Both the position numbers and the translations under genes were made by a program. Source: Candidatus Paraburkholderia kirkii (lineage in GTDB: Bacteria > Pseudomonadota > Gammaproteobacteria > Burkholderiales > Burkholderiaceae). Taken from it: DNA of 64,000 nucleotides. A model generated the notes under the pieces. The model worked only from the letters and a program-made list of their open reading frames with translations. It had not been told where the DNA came from and searched no databases. The DNA is taken from positions 21,759 through 85,758 of the forward strand of contig LFKV01000029.1 of NCBI GenBank assembly GCA_001189345.1. The letters run 5' to 3'. Below, in pieces: positions 55,721 through 64,000 of this stretch (position 1 is its first letter; every line of letters begins with the position of its first letter).

Positions 55721-58150
55721 GTGAGCACCCTCAACATCCGCAAAGTCGCCGTGCTCGGCGCGGGCGTAATGGGCGCGCAGATCGCCGCCCATCTCATCAA
55801 TGCCCGCGTGTCCGTCCTGCTCTTCGATCTTCCCGCCAAGGAAGGCCCGAAAAACGGCATTGCGCTGAAAGCCATCGAGAATCTGAAGAAGCTTTCGCCC
55901 GCGCCGCTCGGCGTGAAGGACGACGCACAGTACATCGAGCCCGCGAACTACGACGACGACATCGAGAAGCTGGAGGAATGCGATCTCGTGATCGAGGCCA
56001 TCGCCGAACGCATGGACTGGAAGCACGACCTCTACAGGAAAGTGTCGCCGCACATCGCGCCGCACGCGATCTTCGCCAGCAATACGTCCGGCCTTTCGAT
56101 CACGGAACTGTCGAACGGCTTCTCCGATGAACTGAAAGCGCGCTTCTGCGGCGTCCACTTCTTCAACCCGCCGCGCTACATGCATCTGGTCGAGCTGATT
56201 CCGACGGCGTCGACCGCGCCCGACATCCTCGACCAGCTCGAGACGTTCCTGACGAGCGTGATCGGCAAAGGCGTCGTGCGCGCGAAGGACACGCCGAACT
56301 TCATCGCCAACCGCGTCGGCGTGTTCTCGATTCTCGCCGTCATCGCCGAGGCTGAAAAGTTCGGCCTGAGCTTCGACGAAGTCGACGATCTCACCGGCTC
56401 GCGCTTCGGCCGCGCCAAGTCCGCGACCTTCCGCACGGCGGACGTCGTCGGTCTCGACACGATGGCGCATGTCATCAGGACGATGCAGGACAACCTGTCC
56501 GACGATCCGTTCTTCTCCGTCTACAAGACGCCGCCGGTGCTCGAAGCGCTGGTCGGGAACGGCGCGCTCGGTCAGAAGACCGGCGCCGGCTTCTATCGCA
56601 AGGAAGGAAAGGCGATTAAGGTGCTCGACCCGAAGACCGCGCAGTACGTCGACGGCGGCGCGAAAGCCGACGAGATCATCGGCCGCATCCTGAAGCGTCC
56701 GCCCGCCGAGCGCTTCAAGCTGCTGCGCGAAACGGACAACAAGCGGGCGCAATTCCTCTGGGCGATCTTCCGCGACGTGTTCCACTACATCGCCGTGCAT
56801 CTGGCGTCGATCGCGGATAACGCGCGCGACGTCGATCTCGCGATCCGCTGGGGCTTCGGCTGGAATCAGGGGCCGTTCGAAAGCTGGCAGGCGGCGGGCT
56901 GGCAGCAGACCGCGAAGTGGGTGCAGGAAGATATCGACGCCGGCAAGGCGTTTTCGAATGCGCCGCTGCCCGCGTGGGTGCTCGACGGACCGGTCGCCGA
57001 GAAGAACGGCGTGCATGCCGAAGAAGGATCGTGGTCGCCGGGCGAACGCCGCTTCGTGCCGCGCTCCACGCTGCCGGTCTACGGGAAGCAGGTGTTCCGC
57101 GCGCCGCTCGTCGGTGAGACGGGCGCCGACCCGAAGACCTTCGGCAAGACGCTCTTCGAGACCGACAGCGTGCGCGCCTGGCTCGATCAGGAGGAGGACG
57201 ATGTCGTCATCGTCTCGTTCAAGACGAAGATGAACACCATCGGCCCGGGCGTGATCGACGGGCTCACGCAAGCCATCGAGCTCGCGGAGAAGGCGTACCG
57301 CGGCGTCGTGATCTGGCAGCCGACGTCGCTGCAGCTCGGCGCGCCGGGCGGCCCGTTCTCGGCGGGCGCGAATCTCGAGGAAGCCATGCCCGCGTTCATG
57401 ATAGGCGGCGCGAAGGGCATCGAGCCGTTCGTGAAAAAGTTCCAGCAAGGCATGCTGCGCATGAAGTACGCGAACGTGCCGGTGGTGTCGGCGGTGTCGG
57501 GCATCGCGCTCGGCGGCGGCTGCGAATTGCTGCTGCATTCGGCGAAGCGCGTCGCGCATGTCGAGAGCTATATCGGCTTCGTTGAAGTGGGCGTCGGCCT
57601 GGTGCCCGCAGGCGGCGGTCTGAAGGAAGCGGCGTTGCGCGCGGCGGAGGCGGCAAGCGCCGTCAACGCGACGAGCGATCTGCTCAAGTTCCTGCAGAAG
57701 TCCTTCGAGAACGCGGCGATGGCGAAGGTCTCGTCCTCCGCATTCGATGCCCGCGCGATGGGCTATCTGAAGCCGTCCGACACGATCGTCTTCAACGTGC
57801 ACGAACTGCTCGACATCGCGCAGAACGAAGCGCGCGCGCTCGCCGCATCGGGGTATCGTCCGCCACTGCGCGCGAAGCAGGTGCCGGTCGCCGGCCGCTC
57901 GGCGATCTCGACGATCAAGGCGTCGCTCGTGAACCTGCGCGACGGGCGCTTCATCAGCGATCACGATTATCTGATCGCGAGCCGCATCGCAGAGGCGGTA
58001 TGCGGCGGCGATGTCGAAGCGGGCAGTCTCGTCGACGAGGAATGGCTGCTGGCGCTCGAGCGCCGCACGTTCGTCGAACTGCTCGGCACGCAGAAGACGC
58101 AAGAGCGAATCATGGGCATGTTGCAGACCGGCAAGCCGGTTCGCAACTGA
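55721..58150 (+). CDS. 3-hydroxyacyl-CoA dehydrogenase/enoyl-CoA hydratase fusion
   Basis: I choose GTG 55721 because ggagg lies 7 bp upstream; an in-frame ATG at 55700 has no such site. 809 residues, intact. The dehydrogenase comes first (VAVLGAGVMGAQIAAHLINA, GLSITELSNGF, FCGVHFFNPPRYMHLVELIP with the catalytic His, DTPNFIANRVGVFS). The crotonase domain is at the C-terminal end (VVSAVSGIALGGGCELLLHS, IGFVEVGVGLVPAGGGLKEA), the reverse of E. coli FadB order. It hydrates 2-enoyl-CoA and oxidises the 3-hydroxy product with NAD. Confidence 0.94.
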   Translation: MSTLNIRKVAVLGAGVMGAQIAAHLINARVSVLLFDLPAKEGPKNGIALKAIENLKKLSPAPLGVKDDAQYIEPANYDDDIEKLEECDLVIEAIAERMDWKHDLYRKVSPHIAPHAIFASNTSGLSITELSNGFSDELKARFCGVHFFNPPRYMHLVELIPTASTAPDILDQLETFLTSVIGKGVVRAKDTPNFIANRVGVFSILAVIAEAEKFGLSFDEVDDLTGSRFGRAKSATFRTADVVGLDTMAHVIRTMQDNLSDDPFFSVYKTPPVLEALVGNGALGQKTGAGFYRKEGKAIKVLDPKTAQYVDGGAKADEIIGRILKRPPAERFKLLRETDNKRAQFLWAIFRDVFHYIAVHLASIADNARDVDLAIRWGFGWNQGPFESWQAAGWQQTAKWVQEDIDAGKAFSNAPLPAWVLDGPVAEKNGVHAEEGSWSPGERRFVPRSTLPVYGKQVFRAPLVGETGADPKTFGKTLFETDSVRAWLDQEEDDVVIVSFKTKMNTIGPGVIDGLTQAIELAEKAYRGVVIWQPTSLQLGAPGGPFSAGANLEEAMPAFMIGGAKGIEPFVKKFQQGMLRMKYANVPVVSAVSGIALGGGCELLLHSAKRVAHVESYIGFVEVGVGLVPAGGGLKEAALRAAEAASAVNATSDLLKFLQKSFENAAMAKVSSSAFDARAMGYLKPSDTIVFNVHELLDIAQNEARALAASGYRPPLRAKQVPVAGRSAISTIKASLVNLRDGRFISDHDYLIASRIAEAVCGGDVEAGSLVDEEWLLALERRTFVELLGTQKTQERIMGMLQTGKPVRN

Positions 58151-58178
58151 AGCGCGCGACACATTGGAGTCGACACAT

Positions 58179-59378
<1,200 letters not shown>

Positions 59379-59433
59379 CCGCGGATGGTCCGCGGGCGTC
59401 GTCGCTTGCGGACCGGCATGAAGGAGACAGCGG

Positions 59434-60198
59434 ATGGAGATTCAGATCGAACGCGCGGACGGCGTCCTGAGCATCGTGCTCGATCGTCCGGAGAAGAAGA
59501 ACGCGATCACGGCGGCGATGTATCAGGAAATGGCCGACGGCCTTTACGAAGCCGAAATGGACCCGAGCGTGCGCGCCGTGCTGATTCGCGGCAACGGCGG
59601 CACGTTCAGCGCGGGCAATGATCTCGACGACTTCCTAAACGATCCGCCCAAGGGGCTCGACGCGCCGGTGTTCCAGTTCCTGCGGCGCCTCGGCGGATTT
59701 CCGAAGCCGATCGTGGCGGCGTTGAAGGGCGCGGCGGTGGGCATCGGCACGACGATGCTGTTGCACTGCGACATCGTCTACGCGAGCCCGAACGCGAAAT
59801 TCTCGATGCCTTTCGTGCAGCTCGGCTTGTGCCCGGAGGCGGCGTCGAGTCTTTTGCTGCCGCGCACGGCGGGCTATCAGCGCGCGGCGGAAAAGCTCCT
59901 GCTGGGCGAGGCGTTCGACGTGAACGAAGCGATCGGCATGGGCTTCGTGAACGGCGCGGTCGATGCGGACGAACTCGACGCCTACGCGTTCGAGAAGGCG
60001 AAGCGGCTGGCGCTGCTGCCGGCCTCGTCGCTACGCGTGACCAAGTCGCTGATGAAGGGCGCGCAGGCGAACGAAGTGGCCGCGCGCATGGAAGACGAAG
60101 CCGCGCACTTCGCGCGAATGCTGGTTGCCCCCGAGGCGCGCGAAGCGTTTCAGGCGTTCTTCGAGAAGTGCAAGCCGGACTTCGGCAAGTTCGAGTAA
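59434..60198 (+). CDS. Enoyl-CoA hydratase/isomerase
   Basis: The protein is 254 residues and intact. The crotonase pattern is clear: IVLDRPEKKNAITAAMYQEM, GGTFSAGNDLDDFL as the oxyanion strand and ALKGAAVGIGTTMLLHCDIV as the second oxyanion loop; PFVQLGLCPEAASSLLLPR carries a Glu at the usual catalytic position. A ggagac ribosome site precedes ATG 59434. It is the last gene of the operon, ending 7 bp before the convergent fdhD. Confidence 0.93.
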   Translation: MEIQIERADGVLSIVLDRPEKKNAITAAMYQEMADGLYEAEMDPSVRAVLIRGNGGTFSAGNDLDDFLNDPPKGLDAPVFQFLRRLGGFPKPIVAALKGAAVGIGTTMLLHCDIVYASPNAKFSMPFVQLGLCPEAASSLLLPRTAGYQRAAEKLLLGEAFDVNEAIGMGFVNGAVDADELDAYAFEKAKRLALLPASSLRVTKSLMKGAQANEVAARMEDEAAHFARMLVAPEAREAFQAFFEKCKPDFGKFE

Positions 60199-60204
60199 GC
60201 GGCT

Positions 60205-61031
60205 TCAGTCGACGTCGTATTCGACGAAGCTGTTTTCGCGCGCGAAGCTGACGAGCCGCAGGCCCGCCTGCCTGGCGATCGCGATGGCGAGCGAGGTCGG
60301 CGCGGAAATGGGTCGCGACCATCGGTACGCCGACGCGCGCCGACTTGCGCACGAGTTCATAGGTCGCGCGGCTCGACAGGAACACGAAGCCTTGCGTCGT
60401 GTCCTCGCGTTGCAGGATCAGCTGGCCGATGAGCTTGTCGAGCGCATTGTGCCGCCCGACGTCCTCGAAGGCGTGGCGCACCGCGCCGGTTTCGTCGCAC
60501 CAGGCGGCGGCGTGCAAGCCGCCCGTCAGCTTCGTCAATTGCTGATGCGCCGGCAATTCGCGCGGCGCATTCGATCGCATCGGGCGCGAGGCGCGCGAGA
60601 AAGCCGGTGTCGGGCACGGTTTCCGGCTGAAGATCGAGCAATTCGATGTTCTCGATTCCGCACACGCCGCAGCCGGTGCGCCCGGCGAGCGCGCGTCGCT
60701 TGTCCTTCAGCGACAGGAAAGCCTGCTGCACGATCTGCAGATGCACTTCGGCATGCGGCAATACGACACCGTCATCGTGAAAGTAGACCTCGATGTCGTG
60801 GATGTCGCTGCCACGCCCGACGATGCCCTCGGTCAGCGAGAAGCCCACGGCGAACGCTTCGAGATCGCGCGGCGTGCACATCATCACGGCGTGCGAAATG
60901 CCGTTGAAAACGAGCGCGACGGGCCATTCCTGACCCACGTTGTCCGCGACGACGGCGCTTTCGCTTCTGCGATGCCTGCGCACCAGGCGCTCGACGAAGC
61001 CGGGCTGGTCGTCGGTTTCGAGTCGGTTCAC
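60205..61031 (-). pseudogene. fdhD: Formate dehydrogenase sulfurtransferase FdhD, frameshifted
   Basis: A GTG at 61031 (ggagcagc upstream) opens NRLETDDQPGFVERLVRRHR. AVMMCTPRDLEAFAVGFSLT and the sulfur-relay loop GRTGCGVCGIENIEL (CxxC) are intact. A frame break near 60565 precedes ELPAHQQLTKLTGGLHAAAW and AFEDVGRHNALDKLIGQLIL, and another near 60310 precedes the end SFARENSFVEYDVD at 60205. FdhD passes sulfur from IscS to the molybdenum cofactor of formate dehydrogenase. About 275 residues if restored. Confidence 0.88.
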
Positions 61032-61108
61032 TTTGCTGCTCCTGACTGCCTGTTTCGAGTAAAGTCGGGTACGTAGCTTGCTGCGTATTCTTGCTGTTCG
61101 CGAGCAAT

Positions 61109-61150
61109 ATGCTCGATCAGCGGCTTGATATGCTCGATCAGCGGCTTGAT
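61109..61150. repeat. 21-bp direct tandem repeat, two copies
   Basis: atgctcgatcagcggcttga(t) occurs twice head to tail between fdhD and the next gene. Confidence 0.95.
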
Positions 61151-61178
61151 TGCAATGGTTCCCGCCAGATCCAAGGCC

Positions 61179-61259
61179 CTACAATAACTACAATAACTAC
61201 AATAACTACAATAACTACAATAACTACAATAACTACAATAACTACAATAACTACAATAA
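61179..61259. repeat. 9-bp microsatellite, nine copies of ctacaataa
   Basis: 81 bp of perfect ctacaataa repeats, strikingly AT-rich against a GC-rich background, 54 bp upstream of the gene at 61314. Each unit contains tacaat, close to a sigma-70 -10 box, so copy number could change promoter number and spacing. Confidence 0.98.
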
Positions 61260-61313
61260 CTTAAGGTGGCGATGCGCGCCGCGCACCTCCCTCAATCCAA
61301 CGAGGCTTTCGTT

Positions 61314-61794
61314 ATGGGACTCTACGACGCCGCTCGTCTCTTCGGATTCGAAGTTGAATCCTCGGACAATCTGACTTTCATTCCGCTTGCCGTGCGCTTC
61401 AACCTCGATCGTTTCGGCATGCGCATCACGCTCGACCAGTGGCAGCAGCTTCACTACGACGATCGCGTGCTCCTCGCGCGCTTTCCTGTCGAGGACGATG
61501 CCGATCTCGAGAAGAACTTCGACCTCGCGCTCGAAGAGATGATGAAGACCCACGCGAACGCCGCGCCCGAGCGGATCGAGCGCGACCCCGATCCGGTCTG
61601 GGCGCACGCCGACGCCGTGCCCGAGACCGTGATCCGCCAGAGCAGCCTGTGCGGCGTGAGCGCGCCGAGCCTCTCGCGCTGGGGGAAAGCTCGACCGCTT
61701 CCAGCGGTATGCGCTCGCGAAACTCTCGCGCAACACGGACAAGGTCAACCACGACTTCCTGCCCGCGATGCGCGAGTTCGGCTTCGCCGAGTGA
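61314..61794 (+). pseudogene. Nitrate reductase-associated protein family, frameshifted
   Basis: MGLYDAARLFGFEVESSDNL and TFIPLAVRFNLDRFGMRITL match the N-terminal layout of the small nitrate-reductase-associated family (predicted short helical protein, ~155 residues). An extra G near 61685 (run of five G) breaks the frame after SAPSLSRW; the end KLDRFQRYALAKLSRNTDKV with FLPAMREFGFAE continues to 61794. Family assignment is from pattern memory. Its neighbour fdhD also serves a molybdenum enzyme. Confidence 0.65.
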
Positions 61795-61801
61795 CGGGTC
61801 G

Positions 61802-61831
61802 AAGCCCCCGCAAACGTTAAGCGGGCGCTTT
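61802..61831 (+). terminator. Terminator-like hairpin
   Basis: aagcccccgc and gcgggcgctt pair with one mismatch around a 9-base loop, 7 bp after the stop at 61794. Only a short T-containing tail (taat) follows. Confidence 0.5.
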
Positions 61832-61994
61832 AATCAGATTATTTGACGGCGGGCCCTAAACCCCGGGCCATCGATACCGTTATTGGCCGTTATCCATCAA
61901 TCGCGACGTGGACGCGTTCCACGCCGCGCATTCGCGTGGAGGCGCACCCCTCGATGAGCTTCCGACGCGTACCAAAGGATTACGCCCGCTGCTC

Positions 61995-62273
61995 ATGACT
62001 CGATTCCTCTCCAGGGGTTTGCTCGTCAACATCGCCGTGGTGCTGGCTGCGCTCGGCGCGAACGCCTTCGTCGCGTGCGAACGAATCGGCGATCTGCGCG
62101 GAAGCGATGCGCGCACGCTGCGTTCCATGAGCCTCATGCGCGATCTCGCGGCCTGGCGCGGCACGCTCGGCGAATCGCTCACGCAACTGAGCTGCTTCGA
62201 GGCGATGGGTATTGCGGAAACCGGCGCGCGGCACCAGGAGCGCGAAGCGCATCTCGACGCGCTCGAAGCTGGC
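61995..62273 (+). pseudogene. Membrane sensor protein, N-terminal stub cut by IS66
   Basis: MTRFLSRGLLVNIAVVLAAL with GANAFVACERI forms one N-terminal transmembrane helix; LRSMSLMRDLAAWRGTLGES and ETGARHQEREAHLDALEAG begin a periplasmic helical sensor domain like those of GGDEF proteins, sensor kinases or chemoreceptors. IS66 starts at 62274 after about 93 codons, so the output domain is unknown. Confidence 0.6.
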
Positions 62274-62343
62274 GTAAGCGCTCGATCTATACCGTTGTCT
62301 CGTTCTAGGTAGAAGATGCAATCATCAGCCGCAACGGACACGA

Positions 62344-62780
62344 TTGACCGACAGTGTCCACGAACTGCGGAGAATGGACACAATGTCTCAGACAGTCGAA
62401 TTGCCGGCCAAGCGCCAGAACCGGCGGCATCCGTTGGAATGGAAACGAACGGTCGTCGAGCAGACATTTGAACCAGGAGCCTCGGTCGCTCGGGTCGCCC
62501 GCGACAATAACGTCAATGCCAACCAGGTATGGGCGTGGCGCAAACTGTACGCGCAGGGCCTGCTGGTCGAAGATGCTCAGACGCAGGCCATGTTGCCTGT
62601 TGTTGTCGATGTTCAGCCCGATCGGGCAACTGACCATCTGCCGGATTCGACGAAGTTGTGCAGGCCGCTCCAGTTACTACGAGCGGCAGGATTGAGCTTC
62701 AGCACGGCAATACTTCCGTCCGGATAGAAGGCACGCCCGACGCGACGATCTTGCGCCTGGTACTCGAGCGGCTTCTCTGA
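62344..62780 (+). pseudogene. tnpA: IS66 TnpA, frameshifted (copy B)
   Basis: Same gene as 38718..39154 with a Val-to-Met change (MDTMSQTVE). The frame is lost after about 95 codons; the family C-terminus lies in the next frame and ends at the TGA overlapping tnpB. The lesion is identical to that of copy A. Confidence 0.85.
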
Positions 62781-63127
62781 TGATCGGCCTGCCTGCAAAT
62801 ACGCGGATCTGGATCGCCGCAGGCGTCACTGACATGTGATCCGGCTTTAATGCGCTTGCAGCGAAGGTGCAGACAGTGCTTGAGAAGGATCCGTACGGTG
62901 GCCAGGTTTTTATCTTCAGAGGGCGCCGTGGTGACCTTATGAAGGCGTTGTACTGGAGCGATGGCGGCCTATGTCCGTTTGCAAAGCGCCTTGAGAAAGG
63001 ACGTTTTGCATGGCCACGTGCTGACACTGGTGTTGTGGCGCTGACAACGGCTCAACTGGCGCTGCTTCTCGAAGGGTTTGACTGGCGCGAACCGATCGAG
63101 GCAGCACGCCCGCGCAGCGCTTTGTAA
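62780..63127 (+). pseudogene. tnpB: IS66 Orf2/TnpB with in-frame TGA (copy B)
   Basis: The ATG at 62780 overlaps the tnpA stop. TGA at 62837 follows GVTDM, and the downstream frame is open to 63127. Same lesion and same text as copy A. Confidence 0.85.
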
Positions 63128-63178
63128 ACGTCAGTTACCTGATGATCCGCGTGCAGCAGACAGTCGTAAACTGTTGCA

Positions 63179-63659
63179 ATGGATCTATATGTGCGCGATG
63201 ATTGGCCCAGTGGTTCGACTGAGGCTCCAGCAGTCTGGTTCGCTGATACACCGGATCGTCGCGGCGAACATCCGCAGCGACACCTTGCCAGCTTCAAGGG
63301 CGTACTGCAGGCTGACGCGTTTGCCGGCTACGCGGAACTCTACGCCGGTGGTCAGATCCGGGAAGCTGCGTGCCTGGCACATGCACGTCGAAAGCTGCAC
63401 GATCTGCACGCTGTGCGACCGTCGTCGATTACCAACGAAGCACTCGAGCGCTTTGGCGCGCTCTATGGCATAGAGGAACACATTCACGGCAAGCCTCCGG
63501 GGGAACGGCTGCGAGTTCGCCAGACGCAGGCGGTGCCGCTGCTTGAGGATATGAAGCGGTGGTTCGAAGCGACGATTCTCACACTCTCCGCGAAATCGGA
63601 CACCACCAAGGCGATCCAGTACTCGTTGAATCGCTGGCCTGTGCTTGTCTACTACTGCG
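63179..63659 (+). pseudogene. tnpC: IS66 transposase TnpC, internally deleted (copy B)
   Basis: The first three codons, MDL, are fused in frame to YVRDDWPSGSTEAPAVWFAD, which lies in the catalytic half of the family protein. About 300 codons are missing. The text continues DRRGEHPQRHLASFKGVLQA to YSLNRWPVLVYYC and is cut at 63659 by IS630. Copy A has a different deletion, so the two arose separately. Confidence 0.85.
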
Positions 63660-63660
63660 C

Positions 63661-64000
63661 TGCGTCATTGAATTAGCACCCTGTCTGTGTTCAGATACAG
63701 GTCATGGGTCAAAATGAACCTGACAGATATCGAACGTGAGCAACTGTTGTCGGCGGCGCGCAGCCGAACGGTGCGTGCGGCGGACGTGCGACGCGCAAAG
63801 TTGATCCTGATGCTCGAGGACGGCGAATCGCGCGACAGTATCATGCGCACACTGGGTTGCGATTCGCGCTTCATCGCACGCTGGTCGGGGCGCTTCCTCA
63901 GCGAGCGACTAGCCGGCATGTACGCCCGGCACCGCGGGCGGGCGCCTACGCAGCCACCGGCCAAACTGGAAGCGCGGGTGCTCAAGTGCACCTCAAGCAC
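63661..64000 (+). mobile_element. IS630-family insertion sequence, copy 3 (partial)
   Basis: Matches copy 1 from tgcgtcattgaattagcacc onward to the window end. The outermost 6 bp of the IS end and the TA expected at the junction are absent, so this is not a clean insertion into IS66. Confidence 0.88.
63714..64000 (+). pseudogene. IS630-family transposase, 5' part (copy 3)
   Basis: The frame from ATG 63714 is the same as in copies 1 and 2 (MNLTDIEREQLLSAARSRTV onward), but one C is missing near 63992 (gcacctcaag against gcaccctcaag), which shifts the frame close to the window edge. Confidence 0.75.

Larger units (their letters stand above)
62274..63660 (+). mobile_element. IS66-family element, internally deleted copy B, right end missing
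   Basis: It begins gtaagcgctcgatctatacc, the tnpA-side IS66 terminus, and runs inverted relative to copy A with only a few base differences. tnpA and tnpB carry the same lesions as copy A, but the tnpC deletion is different. It stops inside tnpC at about 63660, where a partial IS630 begins. Confidence 0.9.

Noticed and set aside
53635..55935. 766-codon minus-strand open frame opposite the acyl-CoA dehydrogenase
   Set aside because: It is a shadow of the high-GC coding strand: Arg/His/Ala-rich text without family motifs, while the plus strand carries a complete enzyme with catalytic residues.
61179..61259. Possible CRISPR array
   Set aside because: Nine-base repeats with no spacers; it is a microsatellite. 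The 17-bp tract at 36027 likewise has no spacers. No cas genes are present.

Overview
The window looks like a piece of a Burkholderia-sensu-lato genome (Burkholderia/Caballeronia/Paraburkholderia group). The reasons are high GC, Burkholderia-type gene sets (frmA-fghA, zur-znuACB, metE/metR, glyA-queH, cspA with its small downstream partner, a Gram-negative porin) and IS630, IS66, IS5 (IS427-type) and IS21 elements. Its main trait is decay. Of roughly 60 protein genes about a third are intact. The rest carry single-base frameshifts, nonsense codons, internal deletions, deletion chimeras or IS truncations. This is what a young host-restricted symbiont looks like (leaf-nodule Burkholderia/Caballeronia are an obvious comparison), but the lifestyle is inference; I cannot exclude that some single-base indels are assembly errors.

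Layout. 1-600: hypothetical gene running off the left edge and an IS630-family remnant. 602-1715: IS630 copy 1. 1732-6853: cyclohexanecarboxylate-type catabolic cluster: intact MarR regulator (badR-like) with a 20-bp palindrome, then broken badH, badI, aliB, aliA and an enoyl-CoA hydratase stub. 6900-9708: broken hypothetical gene, then an intact glutathione-dependent formaldehyde pathway (frmA, fghA). 9891-12069: TPR/glycosyltransferase gene split by an IS5 element. 12033-14800: zinc uptake operon with zur, znuC and znuB intact but znuA internally deleted. 15075-20554: sorbitol/mannitol-type ABC uptake operon (dehydrogenase, binding protein, two permeases, HAD phosphatase, ATPase), every gene broken. 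20554-22774: chain of rearrangement junctions (MOSC fragment, IS66 end, IS630 copy 2, truncated glgC). 23363-30110: intact pdxY, three broken IclR regulators, a broken MBL hydrolase, an MFS/flavoprotein deletion chimera, intact NIPSNAP and TIM-barrel isomerase genes. 30222-35432: antitoxin remnant, broken P450, intact XRE-cupin regulator and amaB-like aldehyde dehydrogenase, broken FAD oxidase, small broken ORF. 35780-43178: broken thioesterase (17-bp VNTR), LysR, CoA-transferase stub, IS66 copy, and a methionine block (metE, metR, PLP lyase/synthase) that is entirely broken. 43386-46938: mostly intact housekeeping (glyA, queH, cspA). 47400-52595: broken porin and MFS, IS wreckage including a 233-bp tandem duplication and IS21 remains. 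52916-60198: fully intact fatty-acid beta-oxidation operon (TetR, acyl-CoA dehydrogenase, HAD/ECH fusion, thiolase, enoyl-CoA hydratase). 60205-62273: broken fdhD, nitrate-reductase-associated gene and a membrane sensor stub, with two tandem repeats. 62274-64000: IS66 copy joined to a partial third IS630 copy.

How it fits together. Retained functions are core or detoxifying: one-carbon/serine metabolism, formaldehyde removal, PLP salvage, queuosine, beta-oxidation, lysine semialdehyde oxidation. Lost functions are environmental carbon-source uptake and catabolism, de novo methionine synthesis by MetE, glycogen synthesis, formate dehydrogenase maturation and several regulators. The IS elements have served as recombination sites: at least two junctions have unrelated genes on the two sides of one IS without the expected target duplication. 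I did not find a convincing new defence, secretion or biosynthetic system; the notable material is the structure of the decay, the repeats and several palindromes.
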